Source of the DNA: Ensifer sp. BR816
GTDB lineage: Bacteria; Pseudomonadota; Alphaproteobacteria; Rhizobiales; Rhizobiaceae
Direction of reading: 5' to 3'
DNA: 64,000 nt
NCBI RefSeq assembly: GCF_000378985.1
Contig: NZ_KB905370.1
Span: 124,001 to 188,000 of the forward strand
A program made the translations under genes and the position numbers. Positions 8,693 to 17,828 of the stretch are shown here, piece by piece. The notes beneath the pieces are model-generated. The model worked only from the letters and a program-made list of their open reading frames with translations. It was not told where the DNA came from and did no database searches. Each line of letters starts with the position of its first letter. Within the stretch, counting starts at the first letter, position 1.

Positions 8693-9535
8693 TCAGACGA
8701 CGCCGAAGGCAAGCGCATAGTCGCGCGACTGCCCGGGCTCCAGCAGATCGAGTTCGCCGCTTGCCGCGAGCTCAATCCGCTTGGCCAGACGATGCGATGC
8801 CGGCTCGATGCTGATGACATTCGCGCCGCCGCGTTGGCAACGCCACATCTGCAGGAACGGCAGCGTATCGGTCAGGAACCGCACATCGAGGGATCGCCCT
8901 TGAAGCCCCGGCAGCGCAGAAAGCGAAACCTCCGCCCATCTCTCGTCGCCGGCGACCGCGGCCCGACAGAAATGCGCGCTCTCGCCTTCACCGAAACGCC
9001 AGGCCAGTGAACCGCCCTCCAGCGAAGCGCTTTCGATCCGGGTCTCATCGCCGAGCAGCCCGCCGGCGATGTTCATATGATACATCACCATCGGCGCGAA
9101 GGCGGAAGCGCCGATATTGACGACGCGGTCGGTGAGCATCACGCCGTGCCCATGCTCATCAACCTGCCAAACGCGCTCGATTGCCGCCCTGCCGCCGCAG
9201 GCGAGATCGACTTCCGTGAGCGCCGAGCAGCGCAATCCGTCGAGGGACATCTCCGTCCGGCTGACCGGCGTTCCGGCGAGCGACCCGTGCAGGGGATAGC
9301 GGACATGGCCGCCACGCCCCTCGACCGGTTCCGGATGACGGATGTGGTCGGGACCGCAGGTGAAGAGAAAGCCGGCCAGCGCACGATCGATACGCCGGTC
9401 GCCGTCGGAGGGGATCGCAGCTCCCGGCGAGAGATCGACGCCGGCCGAGACGAAGGCCGCGATGTCGAGCGCCGAGGATCGGTCGAACAGGAGATGGCTG
9501 TCCGCGCCGCTATCGGCACTCAGGATGGTCTGCAT
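8693..9535 (-). CDS. DUF4432 family, aldose-1-epimerase-like protein
   Basis: 280 aa with the beta-rich galactose-mutarotase-like pattern. TCGPDHIRHP is followed by a VRYPLHGSLAGTP segment, with several conserved His residues (DEHGHGVMLTD, VMYHMNIAGG), ending GQSRDYALAFGVV. DUF4432 proteins resemble sugar epimerases but mostly lack assigned substrates. I start at the ATG at 9535, which follows GGGAGAGAAGA; an ATG six codons earlier has no ribosome-binding site. No sugar kinase or transporter is adjacent, so the substrate is unknown. Confidence 0.75.
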   Translation of the reverse strand: MQTILSADSGADSHLLFDRSSALDIAAFVSAGVDLSPGAAIPSDGDRRIDRALAGFLFTCGPDHIRHPEPVEGRGGHVRYPLHGSLAGTPVSRTEMSLDGLRCSALTEVDLACGGRAAIERVWQVDEHGHGVMLTDRVVNIGASAFAPMVMYHMNIAGGLLGDETRIESASLEGGSLAWRFGEGESAHFCRAAVAGDERWAEVSLSALPGLQGRSLDVRFLTDTLPFLQMWRCQRGGANVISIEPASHRLAKRIELAASGELDLLEPGQSRDYALAFGVV

Positions 9536-9784
9536 TCTTCTCTCCCACGGCATCCAGAATCAGCAAGGGCGAGGACATGATAGCGCAGCGCCCGGGCCAT
9601 GAGGGGCCATCCTTCGAATTGAACCAACCGGGAAGAAAAACGTTATGAATTCAATGCCGTCGACCGGCAGTCGGGATCCTTCGGCGGCAGGCATCTGTTG
9701 CAAAGGCGCGGGCGCTGGCTTAACTAGGATTTAAGGGACTGTTCATGATGAATTCACTTTTTTCACATTAACGTCGGAATCGGT

Positions 9785-11221
9785 ATGTACCGCCGCAAAG
9801 CAACCACCACGAAAACAGGTTCTCTCGTGTCAGCGACCCGCACCGGCCTTTCGCTTCTCGCCGCACTCGGCCTTCTCGCCGTGGACCTCGTGCCCGCACG
9901 CGCCCAGGAGGGCGGCTATTGGGGCGGCGATGTGATGCTGGTCACGCCCGAGGGCGATATTCTCGACTATGTGCCCGGGCCAGACGAGGTTCAGGCGGTG
10001 CGCGACCGCCGCGGCCGCACCGTGCTCGTGGATCCCTGGGGCAATATCGTCGCCACCGTCGTGCCGAATGACGGCTACGGTGTCCGTCGCCGCGAATATG
10101 GCGACAATGGCTATTCCAACCGGCGCGACCGCGGCTATGGCTATTCCGAACCGGGCGAGTTCACCGGCACGGTGCCGGACTATCGCGACGTTTCGCCCGC
10201 CCCGGTGGAACGCGAAGAGCTTCCGAACAGCCTTCCGACCCTTGGCGAAGAACAGGCTGCCTATGATCCGCAATACCAGGAGCCGCTGAGCCAGCCCATG
10301 CCGCCGGCAATCGACGTGAAGGGCAAGTCGCGCGCCGAAATTACCGCCCTTCAGGTTTTCCTCGACCGCGAGGGCTTCTCGCCCGGCGTCATTGACGGCA
10401 AGATGGGATCGAACGTCACCAAGGCCATGCAAGCCTGGCAGCAGGCGACCGGCGAGATACTGGATCCGAACAACACGGAAGACATTCTCGAGCGGCTGCG
10501 CTTCAACGGCGGCCTGCCGATCACCACCTACACGATCACCGCTGCCGACGCCGCCGGTCCTTATGTGGCCGCGATTCCGGAAGACTATGCCCACAAGGCG
10601 CAGCTCCCCCACCTTTCGTTCACGTCGACCACCGAGATGCTCGGCGAGAAATTCCATATGGACGAGAACTATCTGCGCGAGCTCAATCCGGGCGTCGACT
10701 TCTCCATTCCGGGCACGACGATCAAGGTCATCAACCCCGGCCCGAATAAAGCGGGCAAGGTGGCGCGGATCATCGCCGACAAGGGCCGCAAGCAGGTGTT
10801 TGCCTATGACGACGCCGGCAAGCTGATCGTCGCCTACCCCGCCACCATCGGTTCGGCCGATACGCCTTCACCGTCGGGCACGGTCTCCGTCGAGCGGATC
10901 GCCTTCAACCCGGGCTACACCTACAATCCGAAGATCAATTTCCAGCAAGGCGCCAACGACAAGATCCTGACGCTGCAGCCGGGACCGAACGGCCCGGTGG
11001 GCACCGTCTGGATTGCGCTCTCTAGGCCGACCTACGGCATTCACGGCACCCCGGATCCGTCGAAGATCGGCAAAACCCAAAGCCACGGCTGCATCCGCCT
11101 GACCAATTGGGATGCGACCGAGCTCGGTAAAATGGTCAGCGTCGGCGTAACCGTCGAGTTCGTCGACGAGCCGGGGGCGCCGATTTCAGCCGACTCAGCA
11201 GATGTTTTGACTCCTTATTGA
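9785..11221 (+). CDS. L,D-transpeptidase (YkuD) with peptidoglycan-binding domain
   Basis: 478-aa envelope enzyme that cross-links peptidoglycan, or anchors proteins to it, through L,D bonds. The layout is: signal peptide (SLLAALGLLAVDLVPARAQ); a Tyr/Arg-rich low-complexity stretch (about 90-150); a PG_binding_1 domain (about 185-230, LQVFLDREGFSPGVIDGKMG); a LysM-like segment (about 275-320, ending PGTTIKVINPG); and the YkuD domain ending in IHGT...SHGCIRL, with the catalytic Cys at about 436. The ATG at 9785 has a weak ribosome-binding site, so a nearby alternative start is possible. The 249-bp upstream gap holds no clear motif beyond AT-rich promoter-like sequence. Confidence 0.92.
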   Translation: MYRRKATTTKTGSLVSATRTGLSLLAALGLLAVDLVPARAQEGGYWGGDVMLVTPEGDILDYVPGPDEVQAVRDRRGRTVLVDPWGNIVATVVPNDGYGVRRREYGDNGYSNRRDRGYGYSEPGEFTGTVPDYRDVSPAPVEREELPNSLPTLGEEQAAYDPQYQEPLSQPMPPAIDVKGKSRAEITALQVFLDREGFSPGVIDGKMGSNVTKAMQAWQQATGEILDPNNTEDILERLRFNGGLPITTYTITAADAAGPYVAAIPEDYAHKAQLPHLSFTSTTEMLGEKFHMDENYLRELNPGVDFSIPGTTIKVINPGPNKAGKVARIIADKGRKQVFAYDDAGKLIVAYPATIGSADTPSPSGTVSVERIAFNPGYTYNPKINFQQGANDKILTLQPGPNGPVGTVWIALSRPTYGIHGTPDPSKIGKTQSHGCIRLTNWDATELGKMVSVGVTVEFVDEPGAPISADSADVLTPY

Positions 11222-11298
11222 GAGTTCGCCTCCGCCACAGATAGGGCGGCGGCGCGCGAGGGTCGCCCGACCTTTTCGCTTTGTCCCGGCATTGCCGG

Positions 11299-11322
11299 AC
11301 TTCATGACTTCATGACTTCATG
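11299..11322. repeat. Tandem 8-bp repeat (ACTTCATG x3)
   Basis: Three perfect head-to-tail copies of ACTTCATG (11299-11306, 11307-11314, 11315-11322) sit 80-105 bp upstream of the FAD oxidoreductase start. A further TCATG lies at 11331. It may be a regulator-binding cluster or a slippage tract. Confidence 0.6.
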
Positions 11323-11403
11323 AAACATTGTCATGAAAAACTTTGCTCCGATGGTTCTATCAAAGGCAAGGAACCCCTCGATCACCGCAAAGGAATGCCG
11401 GCA

Positions 11404-12693
11404 ATGGCAACGGAGCGCCCTCTTCCCAATCTCTGGCACGCGACGGCACCGGCCGCTCCCGAAACCGGCCCGCTCACGGGCGACGTGGCGAGCGATGTGG
11501 CGATCATCGGCGGCGGCTTCACCGGGCTCTCGGCCGCACTTCATCTCGCCGAAATGGGCGTCAAAGCCACGGTCATCGAAGCGCGCATGATCGGCTATGG
11601 CGGCTCTGGCCGTAATGTCGGCCTCGTCAATGCCGGCATGTGGGTAAAGCCGGACGATCTGATCGCCACGCTCGGCGCCGAAGCCGGCGGTCGCTTGCTG
11701 AACGAGTTGGGGGACGGCCCCGCCTTCGTCTACGACCTAGTCGCTCGTCACGGCATTGAGTGCGAGGTGGTGCGCAACGGTACGCTGCACATGGCCGTCG
11801 GGCCCGAGGGGCTGAAGGAGATCACCGAGCGCGAGGCCCAGTGGCAGAAGCGCGGCGCCCCCGTCGAGGCGCTTCCAGCCGACAAGGCCCATGCGCTTTC
11901 GGGCGCCGAAGGCTTCACGGGCGCATTGCTCGATCGCCGGGCCGGCACGATCCAGCCGCTTGCCTATGCGCGGGGGCTGGCACGGGCAGCGCTTGCTGCA
12001 GGCGCTGAGATCTTCACAGAAACACCACTCGTTGCCGCCGAACATCGCGGCGACGTCTGGAAGCTGACGGCCGGCCGAGGCACGCTTATTGCCCGGCATG
12101 TCATCGTCGCCACCGAGGCCTATGGCGCACTCGTCGATAACGTGCCGTGGAAGGCCCAGACGCAGGAACTGACGGTCCTTCCCTACTTCCAGTTCGCCAC
12201 CAATCCGCTTCCCGGCGAGGTCGCGAGCCGAATCCTGCCCGAGCGCCAGGGCGCCTGGGACACCGGCCTCGTCATGACGTCGTTTCGCATGGACCAGCAG
12301 AACCGGCTGATCTTCGGCTCGATCGGCCGTCTCGACGCGATGGCCGAAGGGACGCATCGCGCCTTTGCCGCGCGCTCGGTGCGCAAGCTCTTTCCCTATA
12401 TCGGCGATTTCCGCTTCGAATATTGGTGGGACGGCCGCATCGGCATGACCAGCAATCACCTGCCGGTCATGCACGTGCTTGCGCCGAACGTCGTTTCCGT
12501 CGGCGGCTACAACGGCCGCGGCATTGCCCCCGGCACCGTCTTCGGGCGCGCGCTTGCCCGGTATGTCACGGGCGACGCTTCGGCAATCCCACTTGCCGAG
12601 ACGCCGATCACGCCCGACCCTTGGCGGAACCTGAAATCCGCCTTCTATCACGCCGGCGCCCAGGCAAAGCATCTCATCGACCGGCGGCTCTGA
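11404..12693 (+). CDS. FAD-dependent oxidoreductase, DAO family (gamma-glutamylputrescine-oxidase-like)
   Basis: 429 aa. The N-terminal dinucleotide fold DVAIIGGGFTGLSAALHLAEMG is followed by VIEARMIGYGGSGRN, the pattern of PuuB and related amine oxidoreductases. The C-terminus carries the second FAD contact (SVGGYNGRGIAPGTVFG). Such enzymes oxidise secondary or gamma-glutamylated amines to aldehydes. I start at the ATG at 11404, which has AAAGGA about nine bases upstream; ATGs further 5' lack spacing or homology. A glutamine-synthetase-family ligase and an aldehyde dehydrogenase lie 2-5 kb away on the opposite strand, so joint function is possible but unproven. Confidence 0.85.
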   Translation: MATERPLPNLWHATAPAAPETGPLTGDVASDVAIIGGGFTGLSAALHLAEMGVKATVIEARMIGYGGSGRNVGLVNAGMWVKPDDLIATLGAEAGGRLLNELGDGPAFVYDLVARHGIECEVVRNGTLHMAVGPEGLKEITEREAQWQKRGAPVEALPADKAHALSGAEGFTGALLDRRAGTIQPLAYARGLARAALAAGAEIFTETPLVAAEHRGDVWKLTAGRGTLIARHVIVATEAYGALVDNVPWKAQTQELTVLPYFQFATNPLPGEVASRILPERQGAWDTGLVMTSFRMDQQNRLIFGSIGRLDAMAEGTHRAFAARSVRKLFPYIGDFRFEYWWDGRIGMTSNHLPVMHVLAPNVVSVGGYNGRGIAPGTVFGRALARYVTGDASAIPLAETPITPDPWRNLKSAFYHAGAQAKHLIDRRL

Positions 12694-12704
12694 AGAAAAG
12701 ATTT

Positions 12705-12735
12705 CGACCGGAACGACTTTCGTCAATTCCGGTCG
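12705..12735. terminator. Stem-loop between convergent genes
   Basis: CGACCGGAA (12705-12713) pairs with TTCCGGTCG (12727-12735) across a 13-base loop. It sits between the converging FAD oxidoreductase and ParA genes. The T-tract is poor, so it may be a weak bidirectional terminator. Confidence 0.4.
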
Positions 12736-12764
12736 GCCTTGGGAGGCAATTGGAGAGCTGAAAC

Positions 12765-13481
12765 TCAAGCGGCGCGCGGCAAGGCCGAACGCAAGCGAGA
12801 CATCAGCGCGCGGCGTGCCGTGACAGGCAGCAAGGCTTGGACCTCGCTTGCAAGCGCAAAGGCATTTTCGCGTGCCTTGTCGAGATTGCTGACGCGGCTC
12901 GCATCCATCGTTTGCAATGTCCCGCCGCATTCGAAGATCTCGCGATAGGCGGCGCGTTCGATGATCGGCGTATCGAGGACCGCGACACCGCGCGAAGCAA
13001 GCAGCGCCTTGATCGCCTGCAGCGCCCGCGTCGTTACCAACGAATTGACACGCGTCAGCACCACCGAGTGATTGATGCGCACCCTCGCCTTCTGTTCGAT
13101 CTGGCGAATGAGCTCCAGGATCTGGACCGCGCCGCGCGCATCCATGGCACAGCCCTGCACCGGGATCAGCACCTGATCGGAAAGCCCGAGCGCCAGCGCG
13201 ACGATTGCGTCCCTCGCCCCGGCGAGGTCGATTATGATGTAGTCGGCCTCGTCCTTCAGCTCGCGGATATGACAGGGGAGCGACGCAGGCGTGATGTGCG
13301 AGATCACTTCGAGATTGGCGATATGCCCGGAAATCTCCGACCAGTTGGTGATCCACCGCTGCGGATCGGCATCCAGGATCACCACACGGTTGCCTTGACG
13401 GGCCAGTTCCGTCGCCAGGATCAGGGCTGCCGTCGTCTTGCCGGCGCCGCCCTTCGCGTTGGCCAATGTAATGACCGCCAT
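12765..13481 (-). CDS. Orphan ParA/MinD-type ATPase
   Basis: 238 aa with a deviant Walker A KGGAGKTT at residues 10-17, a Walker A' region VVILDADPQ and a Walker B-like DYIIIDLAGA. Overall it resembles small ParA and VirC1-type ATPases. No parB gene or parS-like cluster is beside it, so it is probably not the chromosomal segregation ParA. It could position another protein complex or be a relic of a plasmid module. The start ATG follows a purine-rich region (GAGAATGAGGTGGTAAG). The 199-bp stretch upstream holds the terminator of the neighbouring operon. Confidence 0.85.
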   Translation of the reverse strand: MAVITLANAKGGAGKTTAALILATELARQGNRVVILDADPQRWITNWSEISGHIANLEVISHITPASLPCHIRELKDEADYIIIDLAGARDAIVALALGLSDQVLIPVQGCAMDARGAVQILELIRQIEQKARVRINHSVVLTRVNSLVTTRALQAIKALLASRGVAVLDTPIIERAAYREIFECGGTLQTMDASRVSNLDKARENAFALASEVQALLPVTARRALMSRLRSALPRAA

Positions 13482-13628
13482 CTTACCACCTCATTCTCTC
13501 GGTGCCCGTCGCCTCCGCTCGGAGCAGGTTCGATTAAGAGAACCTTTCAGAACATGGTTAACAAAATGGAAATTTTGACCGGCAAAGATTAACCGGAGGA
13601 CCCGGCGATTGGCGGCCTTCGCATGAAA

Positions 13629-13658
13629 AAGCCCGGGAAATCAACGTTTCCCGGGCTT
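13629..13658 (-). terminator. Rho-independent terminator of the alcohol dehydrogenase operon
   Basis: Perfect 12-bp stem AAGCCCGGGAAA / TTTCCCGGGCTT with a 6-base loop, followed on the minus strand by TTTTTC. It lies 22 bp past the alcohol dehydrogenase stop. A-rich sequence on the other flank would let it work in both directions. Confidence 0.88.
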
Positions 13659-13680
13659 CGAAAAAATTAATGCGGATCGC

Positions 13681-14826
13681 TCAGATGCATTCGGCAAAAA
13701 GCGTCTTCGCCGCATCCAGCGTCAGTTCCACCGGATTGCCACCGGCCGTCGGATCGACGATCGCCATCTCGGCCATCTCATCGATGCGGTCGGTGCCGAC
13801 GCCGAGAGCGGAGAGCTTGTCCGGAACCCCGAGCTCCTCGCGCAACTGCAGCACATAGTCGTAGAAGCCTCCGAACCCACCGGCGATGCCGAGATAGGCG
13901 GCCGCGCGCGCGATCTTTTCCTCGATCGCGGACCGGTTGAAGCGCAACACAGGCGGCATCACCACGGCATTGGTCATGCCGTGGTGGGTGTTGTAGATCG
14001 CGCCGACCGGATGCGACAGCGAGTGGATCGCACCGAGGCCCTTCTGGAAAGCGACCGCCCCCATCGCCGCGGCGCTCATCATATTGGCGCGCGCCTCGAT
14101 ATCCGTGCCGTCCCTATAGGCGCGCGGCAGGTACTCCTTGACGAGCCGCATGCCTTCGAGCGCAATACCGGCCGACATCGGATGGTAGAAGGGCGACGAA
14201 TAGGCCTCCAGGCAATGGGCGAAGGCGTCCATGCCGGTGCCGGCGGTGATGACCTTCGGCATGCCGACCGTCAGTTCGGGGTCGCAGATCGTCACGGCCG
14301 GCAGGAACTTCGGATGGAAGATCACCTTCTTCACGTGGCTCGCCGAATTGGTGATGACGCTGGCGCGGCCGACTTCGGAGCCGGTTCCCGCCGTCGTCGG
14401 CACGGCGACGATCGGCGCGATGCCCTCGACGCTCGCGCGCGTCCACCAGTCGCCGATGTCCTCGAAATCCCAGACCGGCCGGGTCTGGCCCGCCATGAAC
14501 GCCACGCACTTGCCGAGATCCAGGCCAGAGCCGCCGCCGAAGGCGACGACACCGTCATGGTCGCCATCCTTGAACGCCCTGACGCCGGCTTCGAGATTGA
14601 CGTCGTTCGGGTTCGGGTCGACGTCCGCGAAGATAGCACGTCCGAGGCCAGCAGCTTCCAGAATATCGAGCGCGTTCTGCGTGATCGCCATCGGCGCAAG
14701 CCCGCGGTCGGTGATCAGCAGCGGCTTCTTCATGCCGGCGGCCTTGCAATGGTCGGCAAGCTCCTTGATCCGGCCGGCGCCGAACTTGATGGCGGTCGGG
14801 TAACTCCAGTTGGCGGTGATTGTCAT
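13681..14826 (-). CDS. Iron-containing (group III) alcohol dehydrogenase
   Basis: 381 aa. NAD-binding GGGSGLDLGK and the PTTAGTGSE motif lie in the N-terminal half. The metal-ligand regions DAFAHCLEAYSS and LSHPVGAIYNTHHG follow, as expected for the Fe-dependent alcohol dehydrogenase family. It interconverts an alcohol and an aldehyde using NAD(P). Its start codon overlaps the stop of the aldehyde dehydrogenase gene by four bases (ATGA), implying translational coupling and consecutive steps. It is the last gene of the minus-strand operon that begins near 20350. The substrate is inferred only from context. Confidence 0.93.
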   Translation of the reverse strand: MTITANWSYPTAIKFGAGRIKELADHCKAAGMKKPLLITDRGLAPMAITQNALDILEAAGLGRAIFADVDPNPNDVNLEAGVRAFKDGDHDGVVAFGGGSGLDLGKCVAFMAGQTRPVWDFEDIGDWWTRASVEGIAPIVAVPTTAGTGSEVGRASVITNSASHVKKVIFHPKFLPAVTICDPELTVGMPKVITAGTGMDAFAHCLEAYSSPFYHPMSAGIALEGMRLVKEYLPRAYRDGTDIEARANMMSAAAMGAVAFQKGLGAIHSLSHPVGAIYNTHHGMTNAVVMPPVLRFNRSAIEEKIARAAAYLGIAGGFGGFYDYVLQLREELGVPDKLSALGVGTDRIDEMAEMAIVDPTAGGNPVELTLDAAKTLFAECI

Positions 14827-16208
14827 GCTGTGACTTTCTTCAGATGGTAGGATTTCGGGCGGGTGAGATTGTGGAAGCCGAGCATCGAGAGCGAGCCGCC
14901 GCGACCCGTCTCCTTGACGCCGGTCCAGCAGAGGGCCGGGTCGAGATAGTCGGCGCGGTTCATGAAGACCGTGCCGGTCTCGAGCTCGCGGCCGATGCTA
15001 GCGGCGCGCTCGGCATCCTTTGTCCAAAGCGATGCGGTAAGACCATACTGGCTGTCGTTCATCAGTTCGATCGCCTCGGCGTCGCTCTTCACCTTCATGA
15101 TGCCGACCGCCGGCCCGAAGGTTTCCTCGCGCATGAACTCCATCGAGTGATCGACATCGACCAGAATCTGCGGCGCGAGATAGGCGCCGCCGTCGTCCTC
15201 AGGGAAACGCTTTGGATCGATCAGCGCCTTGGCGCCCTTGGAGACGGCATCGGCGATCTGGTTCCGGACGGTTGCGGCAAACCGCTTGTTGGCCATGGGC
15301 CCGAGTGTCGTCTCCGGATCGAGCGGATTGCCGAGCTTGTAGTTGGAAACCCAGGCGACCGATTTCTCGACGAAAGCGTCATAGAGCGATTCATGCACAT
15401 AGATGCGCTCGATGCCGCAGCAGCACTGACCGGAATTATAGGTGGCGCCGTCCATCAGCGTGTCGACGGCGGCATCGAGATCGGCGTCCGCCATCACATA
15501 GCCGGGGTCCTTGCCGCCAAGTTCGAGGCCGAGGCCGGTAAAGGTGCCTGCGGCCGCACGCTCGATCGAGCGCCCGCCCTCGACCGAGCCGGTGAAGTTG
15601 ATGAAGTCGAAACTCCTGGCGGCGATCAGTGCCGCGGTCGTCTCGTGGTCGAGGAAAAGGTTCTGGAAGACGTCCGCCGGCACGCCTGCCTCGACGAAAG
15701 CCCGCACCATGCGCTCGCCGACGAGGATCGTCTGGCTGGCGTGCTTGAGGATCACCGTGTTGCCGGCCATCAGCGCCGGCGCCACCGTGTTGATCGCCGT
15801 CATATAGGGGTAGTTCCACGGCGCGACGACGAAGACGACGCCATGCGGTTCGCGTTCGATGCGCCGCTCGAAGCGATCGCTCTCCTCGACGACGAGCGGC
15901 TTCAGCGCGTCGGCCGCGATCGAGGCGACGTAGTTGGAGCGCTCGTTGAAGCCTTTGAATTCGCCGCCATAGCGAACCGGCCGGCCCATCTGCCAGGCAA
16001 GCTCCGGCACCACCTCGTCGACCATCTCATTGAGCCGCGCGACGCCGGCGAGCACCAACTTGACGCGCTCGTCGAGCGGACGCTTCGCCCAGCTCTTTTG
16101 TGCCAGCCGCGCATGGGCGACTGCCTGCTTGGCGAGCTCGAGCGGCATTGCCGGCCGCTCGGCATAGACCTCGCCATTGACCGGCGAAATGCATCTGATC
16201 ATCGTCAT
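14823..16208 (-). CDS. Aldehyde dehydrogenase family protein
   Basis: 461-aa NAD(P)-dependent dehydrogenase. It carries the PWNYP cofactor-entry motif, FTGSVEGG, the catalytic Glu in LELGGKDPG, and the nucleophilic Cys in NSGQCCCG near residue 260. A conserved ETFGP lies towards the C-terminus. I start at the ATG at 16208, preceded by AGGAAG; the open frame runs 20 codons further upstream into repeat DNA. It is coupled to the downstream alcohol dehydrogenase. Between it and the upstream ligase gene lies a repeat element (16258-16410), which may alter read-through within the operon. Confidence 0.92.
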   Translation of the reverse strand: MTMIRCISPVNGEVYAERPAMPLELAKQAVAHARLAQKSWAKRPLDERVKLVLAGVARLNEMVDEVVPELAWQMGRPVRYGGEFKGFNERSNYVASIAADALKPLVVEESDRFERRIEREPHGVVFVVAPWNYPYMTAINTVAPALMAGNTVILKHASQTILVGERMVRAFVEAGVPADVFQNLFLDHETTAALIAARSFDFINFTGSVEGGRSIERAAAGTFTGLGLELGGKDPGYVMADADLDAAVDTLMDGATYNSGQCCCGIERIYVHESLYDAFVEKSVAWVSNYKLGNPLDPETTLGPMANKRFAATVRNQIADAVSKGAKALIDPKRFPEDDGGAYLAPQILVDVDHSMEFMREETFGPAVGIMKVKSDAEAIELMNDSQYGLTASLWTKDAERAASIGRELETGTVFMNRADYLDPALCWTGVKETGRGGSLSMLGFHNLTRPKSYHLKKVTA

Positions 16209-16257
16209 GATCGTCTTCCTGTTTCTGCTTTCAAGTGAACCTTCGTCTTCGCAACTA

Positions 16258-16410
16258 CCCCTCCCCAACCCCTCCCCACAAGGGGGAGGGACTTACGGGC
16301 AGCATCGCCTCGCCCAACGAAACGTCTCCACAAGTGGCGGCGGTTCAGGCCGGAGAAGACGGGGCGGCAAGGGGAGTCCCTCCCCTTTGTGGGGAGGGGT
16401 TGGGGAGGGG
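16258..16410. repeat. RIME-like element with 33-bp near-perfect inverted ends
   Basis: The copy at 16258-16290 and its reverse complement at 16378-16410 match over 33 bp with one difference, around an 87-bp interior. Each arm contains the CCCTCCCC...GGGGAGGG core seen repeatedly between genes in this window. It lies inside the minus-strand operon, between the ligase and aldehyde dehydrogenase genes. Confidence 0.85.
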
Positions 16411-16417
16411 TTTTCCT

Positions 16418-17782
16418 CTACGCCCTTTCGAACCCGCGCGCGACCTCCCAGTCGGTGACGCGCCGGTCATATTCCTCCTGCTCCCAGCGGGCCGCGCGCG
16501 CGTAGTGGTCGATGACCTCTTCGCCGAACGCTTCCCTAAGCATTTTCGACGCCGACAGGGCTTCGGTTGCCGCCCTGAGCGTATGCGGAATCTCGCGCAC
16601 GTCCTTGCCATGATAGGCGTCGCCGATGAAAGGCGCTTCCAGCTGCATCTTGTTCTCGATGCCGGATATGCCGGCCGCGAGCAAGGCGGCGAAGGCGAGA
16701 TAAGGGTTGAGGTCCGAACCGCCGACGCGGCACTCGATGCGGATCGCCTTGGTTTCGTCGCCGCAAAGGCGATAGCCGGCGGTGCGGTTGTCCTTGCTCC
16801 AGATCGCCTTCGTCGGCGCGAAGGTGCCTGCCATGAAGCGCTTGTAGGAATTGATGTAGGGCGCCAGGAAATAGGTGATCTCGCTCGCATGGGCGAGCAA
16901 CCCGGCCACGTACTGCCGCATCAGCTCGGACATGCCGTATTGCCCCTCCTTGTCGTAGAACAGCGGCGTCTTGCCGTCGACGCTCCAGAGGGACTGGTGG
17001 ACATGCGACGAGGAACCGGCGGCGGAATAGTTCCACTTGGCCAGGAAGGTGATCGCCTTGCCCCGCGACCAGGCAATCTCCTTGCAGCCATTCTTGATGA
17101 TGGCGTGCCGGTCGGCCATCGTCAGCGCGTCGGCATAGCGCACGTTGATCTCCTCCTGGCCGGCGGAGGCTTCGCCCTTGGAATTCTCGACCGGAATGTC
17201 CGCCCCCTGAAGGCCGTTGCGGATCGCCCGCATCACGTCTTCTTCCTTGGTGGTCTGGAAGATGTGGTAGTCCTCGTTGTAGCCGCTGGCGAGATGGAGG
17301 TCGCGGTATCCGGAAAGCCGCGCATCTTCGTAGGACTGATCGAACAGGAAGAATTCGAGCTCGCTCGCCATGAAGGCTTTCAGGCCCATGGCTTCGAGCC
17401 GCGCGATCTGCTTCTTGAGGATGGCGCGCGGCGAATGCGGCACCTCCTCATGGGTATGGTGATCGAGGACGTCGCAGAGAACGAGCGCCGTGCCCTCCAG
17501 CCAGGGGATGCGCCGCAGCGTCGCAAGGTCCGGCTTCATCGTGTAGTCGCCGTAGCCCTTCTCCCAGCTGGTCGCCTTGTAGCCGGGCACCGTCTCCATC
17601 TCCATGTCGGTCGCCAGCAGGTAGTTGCAGCTGTGCGTTTCCTTCCAGGCGCTGTCGACGAAATATTGCGCGTGAAAACGCTTGCCCATCAGGCGGCCCT
17701 GCATGTCCACCTGGCAGGCGAGCACCGTGTCGATGCGCCCACTAGCGACATCCTCTTTCAATTCCTCGAACGAGTAGCTCAT
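16418..17782 (-). CDS. Glutamine-synthetase-family ligase (gamma-glutamyl-amine synthetase type)
   Basis: 454 aa. The beta-Grasp N-terminus (VLACQVDMQGRLMGKR) is followed by the catalytic domain with ELEFFLFD, the ATP-site motif GSSSHVHQSLW, NSYKRF and NRTAGYRL. The adenylylation loop of GlnA-I is not evident. This group includes PuuA and IpuC, which join glutamate to an amine to protect it during oxidation. The flanking permease, aldehyde dehydrogenase, alcohol dehydrogenase and amidohydrolase-like gene support catabolic gamma-glutamylation rather than ammonium assimilation. The amine substrate is unknown. Confidence 0.88.
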   Translation of the reverse strand: MSYSFEELKEDVASGRIDTVLACQVDMQGRLMGKRFHAQYFVDSAWKETHSCNYLLATDMEMETVPGYKATSWEKGYGDYTMKPDLATLRRIPWLEGTALVLCDVLDHHTHEEVPHSPRAILKKQIARLEAMGLKAFMASELEFFLFDQSYEDARLSGYRDLHLASGYNEDYHIFQTTKEEDVMRAIRNGLQGADIPVENSKGEASAGQEEINVRYADALTMADRHAIIKNGCKEIAWSRGKAITFLAKWNYSAAGSSSHVHQSLWSVDGKTPLFYDKEGQYGMSELMRQYVAGLLAHASEITYFLAPYINSYKRFMAGTFAPTKAIWSKDNRTAGYRLCGDETKAIRIECRVGGSDLNPYLAFAALLAAGISGIENKMQLEAPFIGDAYHGKDVREIPHTLRAATEALSASKMLREAFGEEVIDHYARAARWEQEEYDRRVTDWEVARGFERA

Positions 17783-17828
17783 GAAAGTTCAATCCCATGT
17801 TTCGGCGCGGTGTAGCCGCAAATAAAAA

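Noticed and set aside
9319-9341. Sequence translating to HPEPVEG in the DUF4432 gene
   Set aside because: It resembles a translated palindromic repeat known from other alphaproteobacteria, but the protein reads through smoothly and no second copy is seen in the window.
14820-16238. 472-aa open frame on the plus strand
   Set aside because: Antisense to the aldehyde dehydrogenase gene; no recognisable motif.
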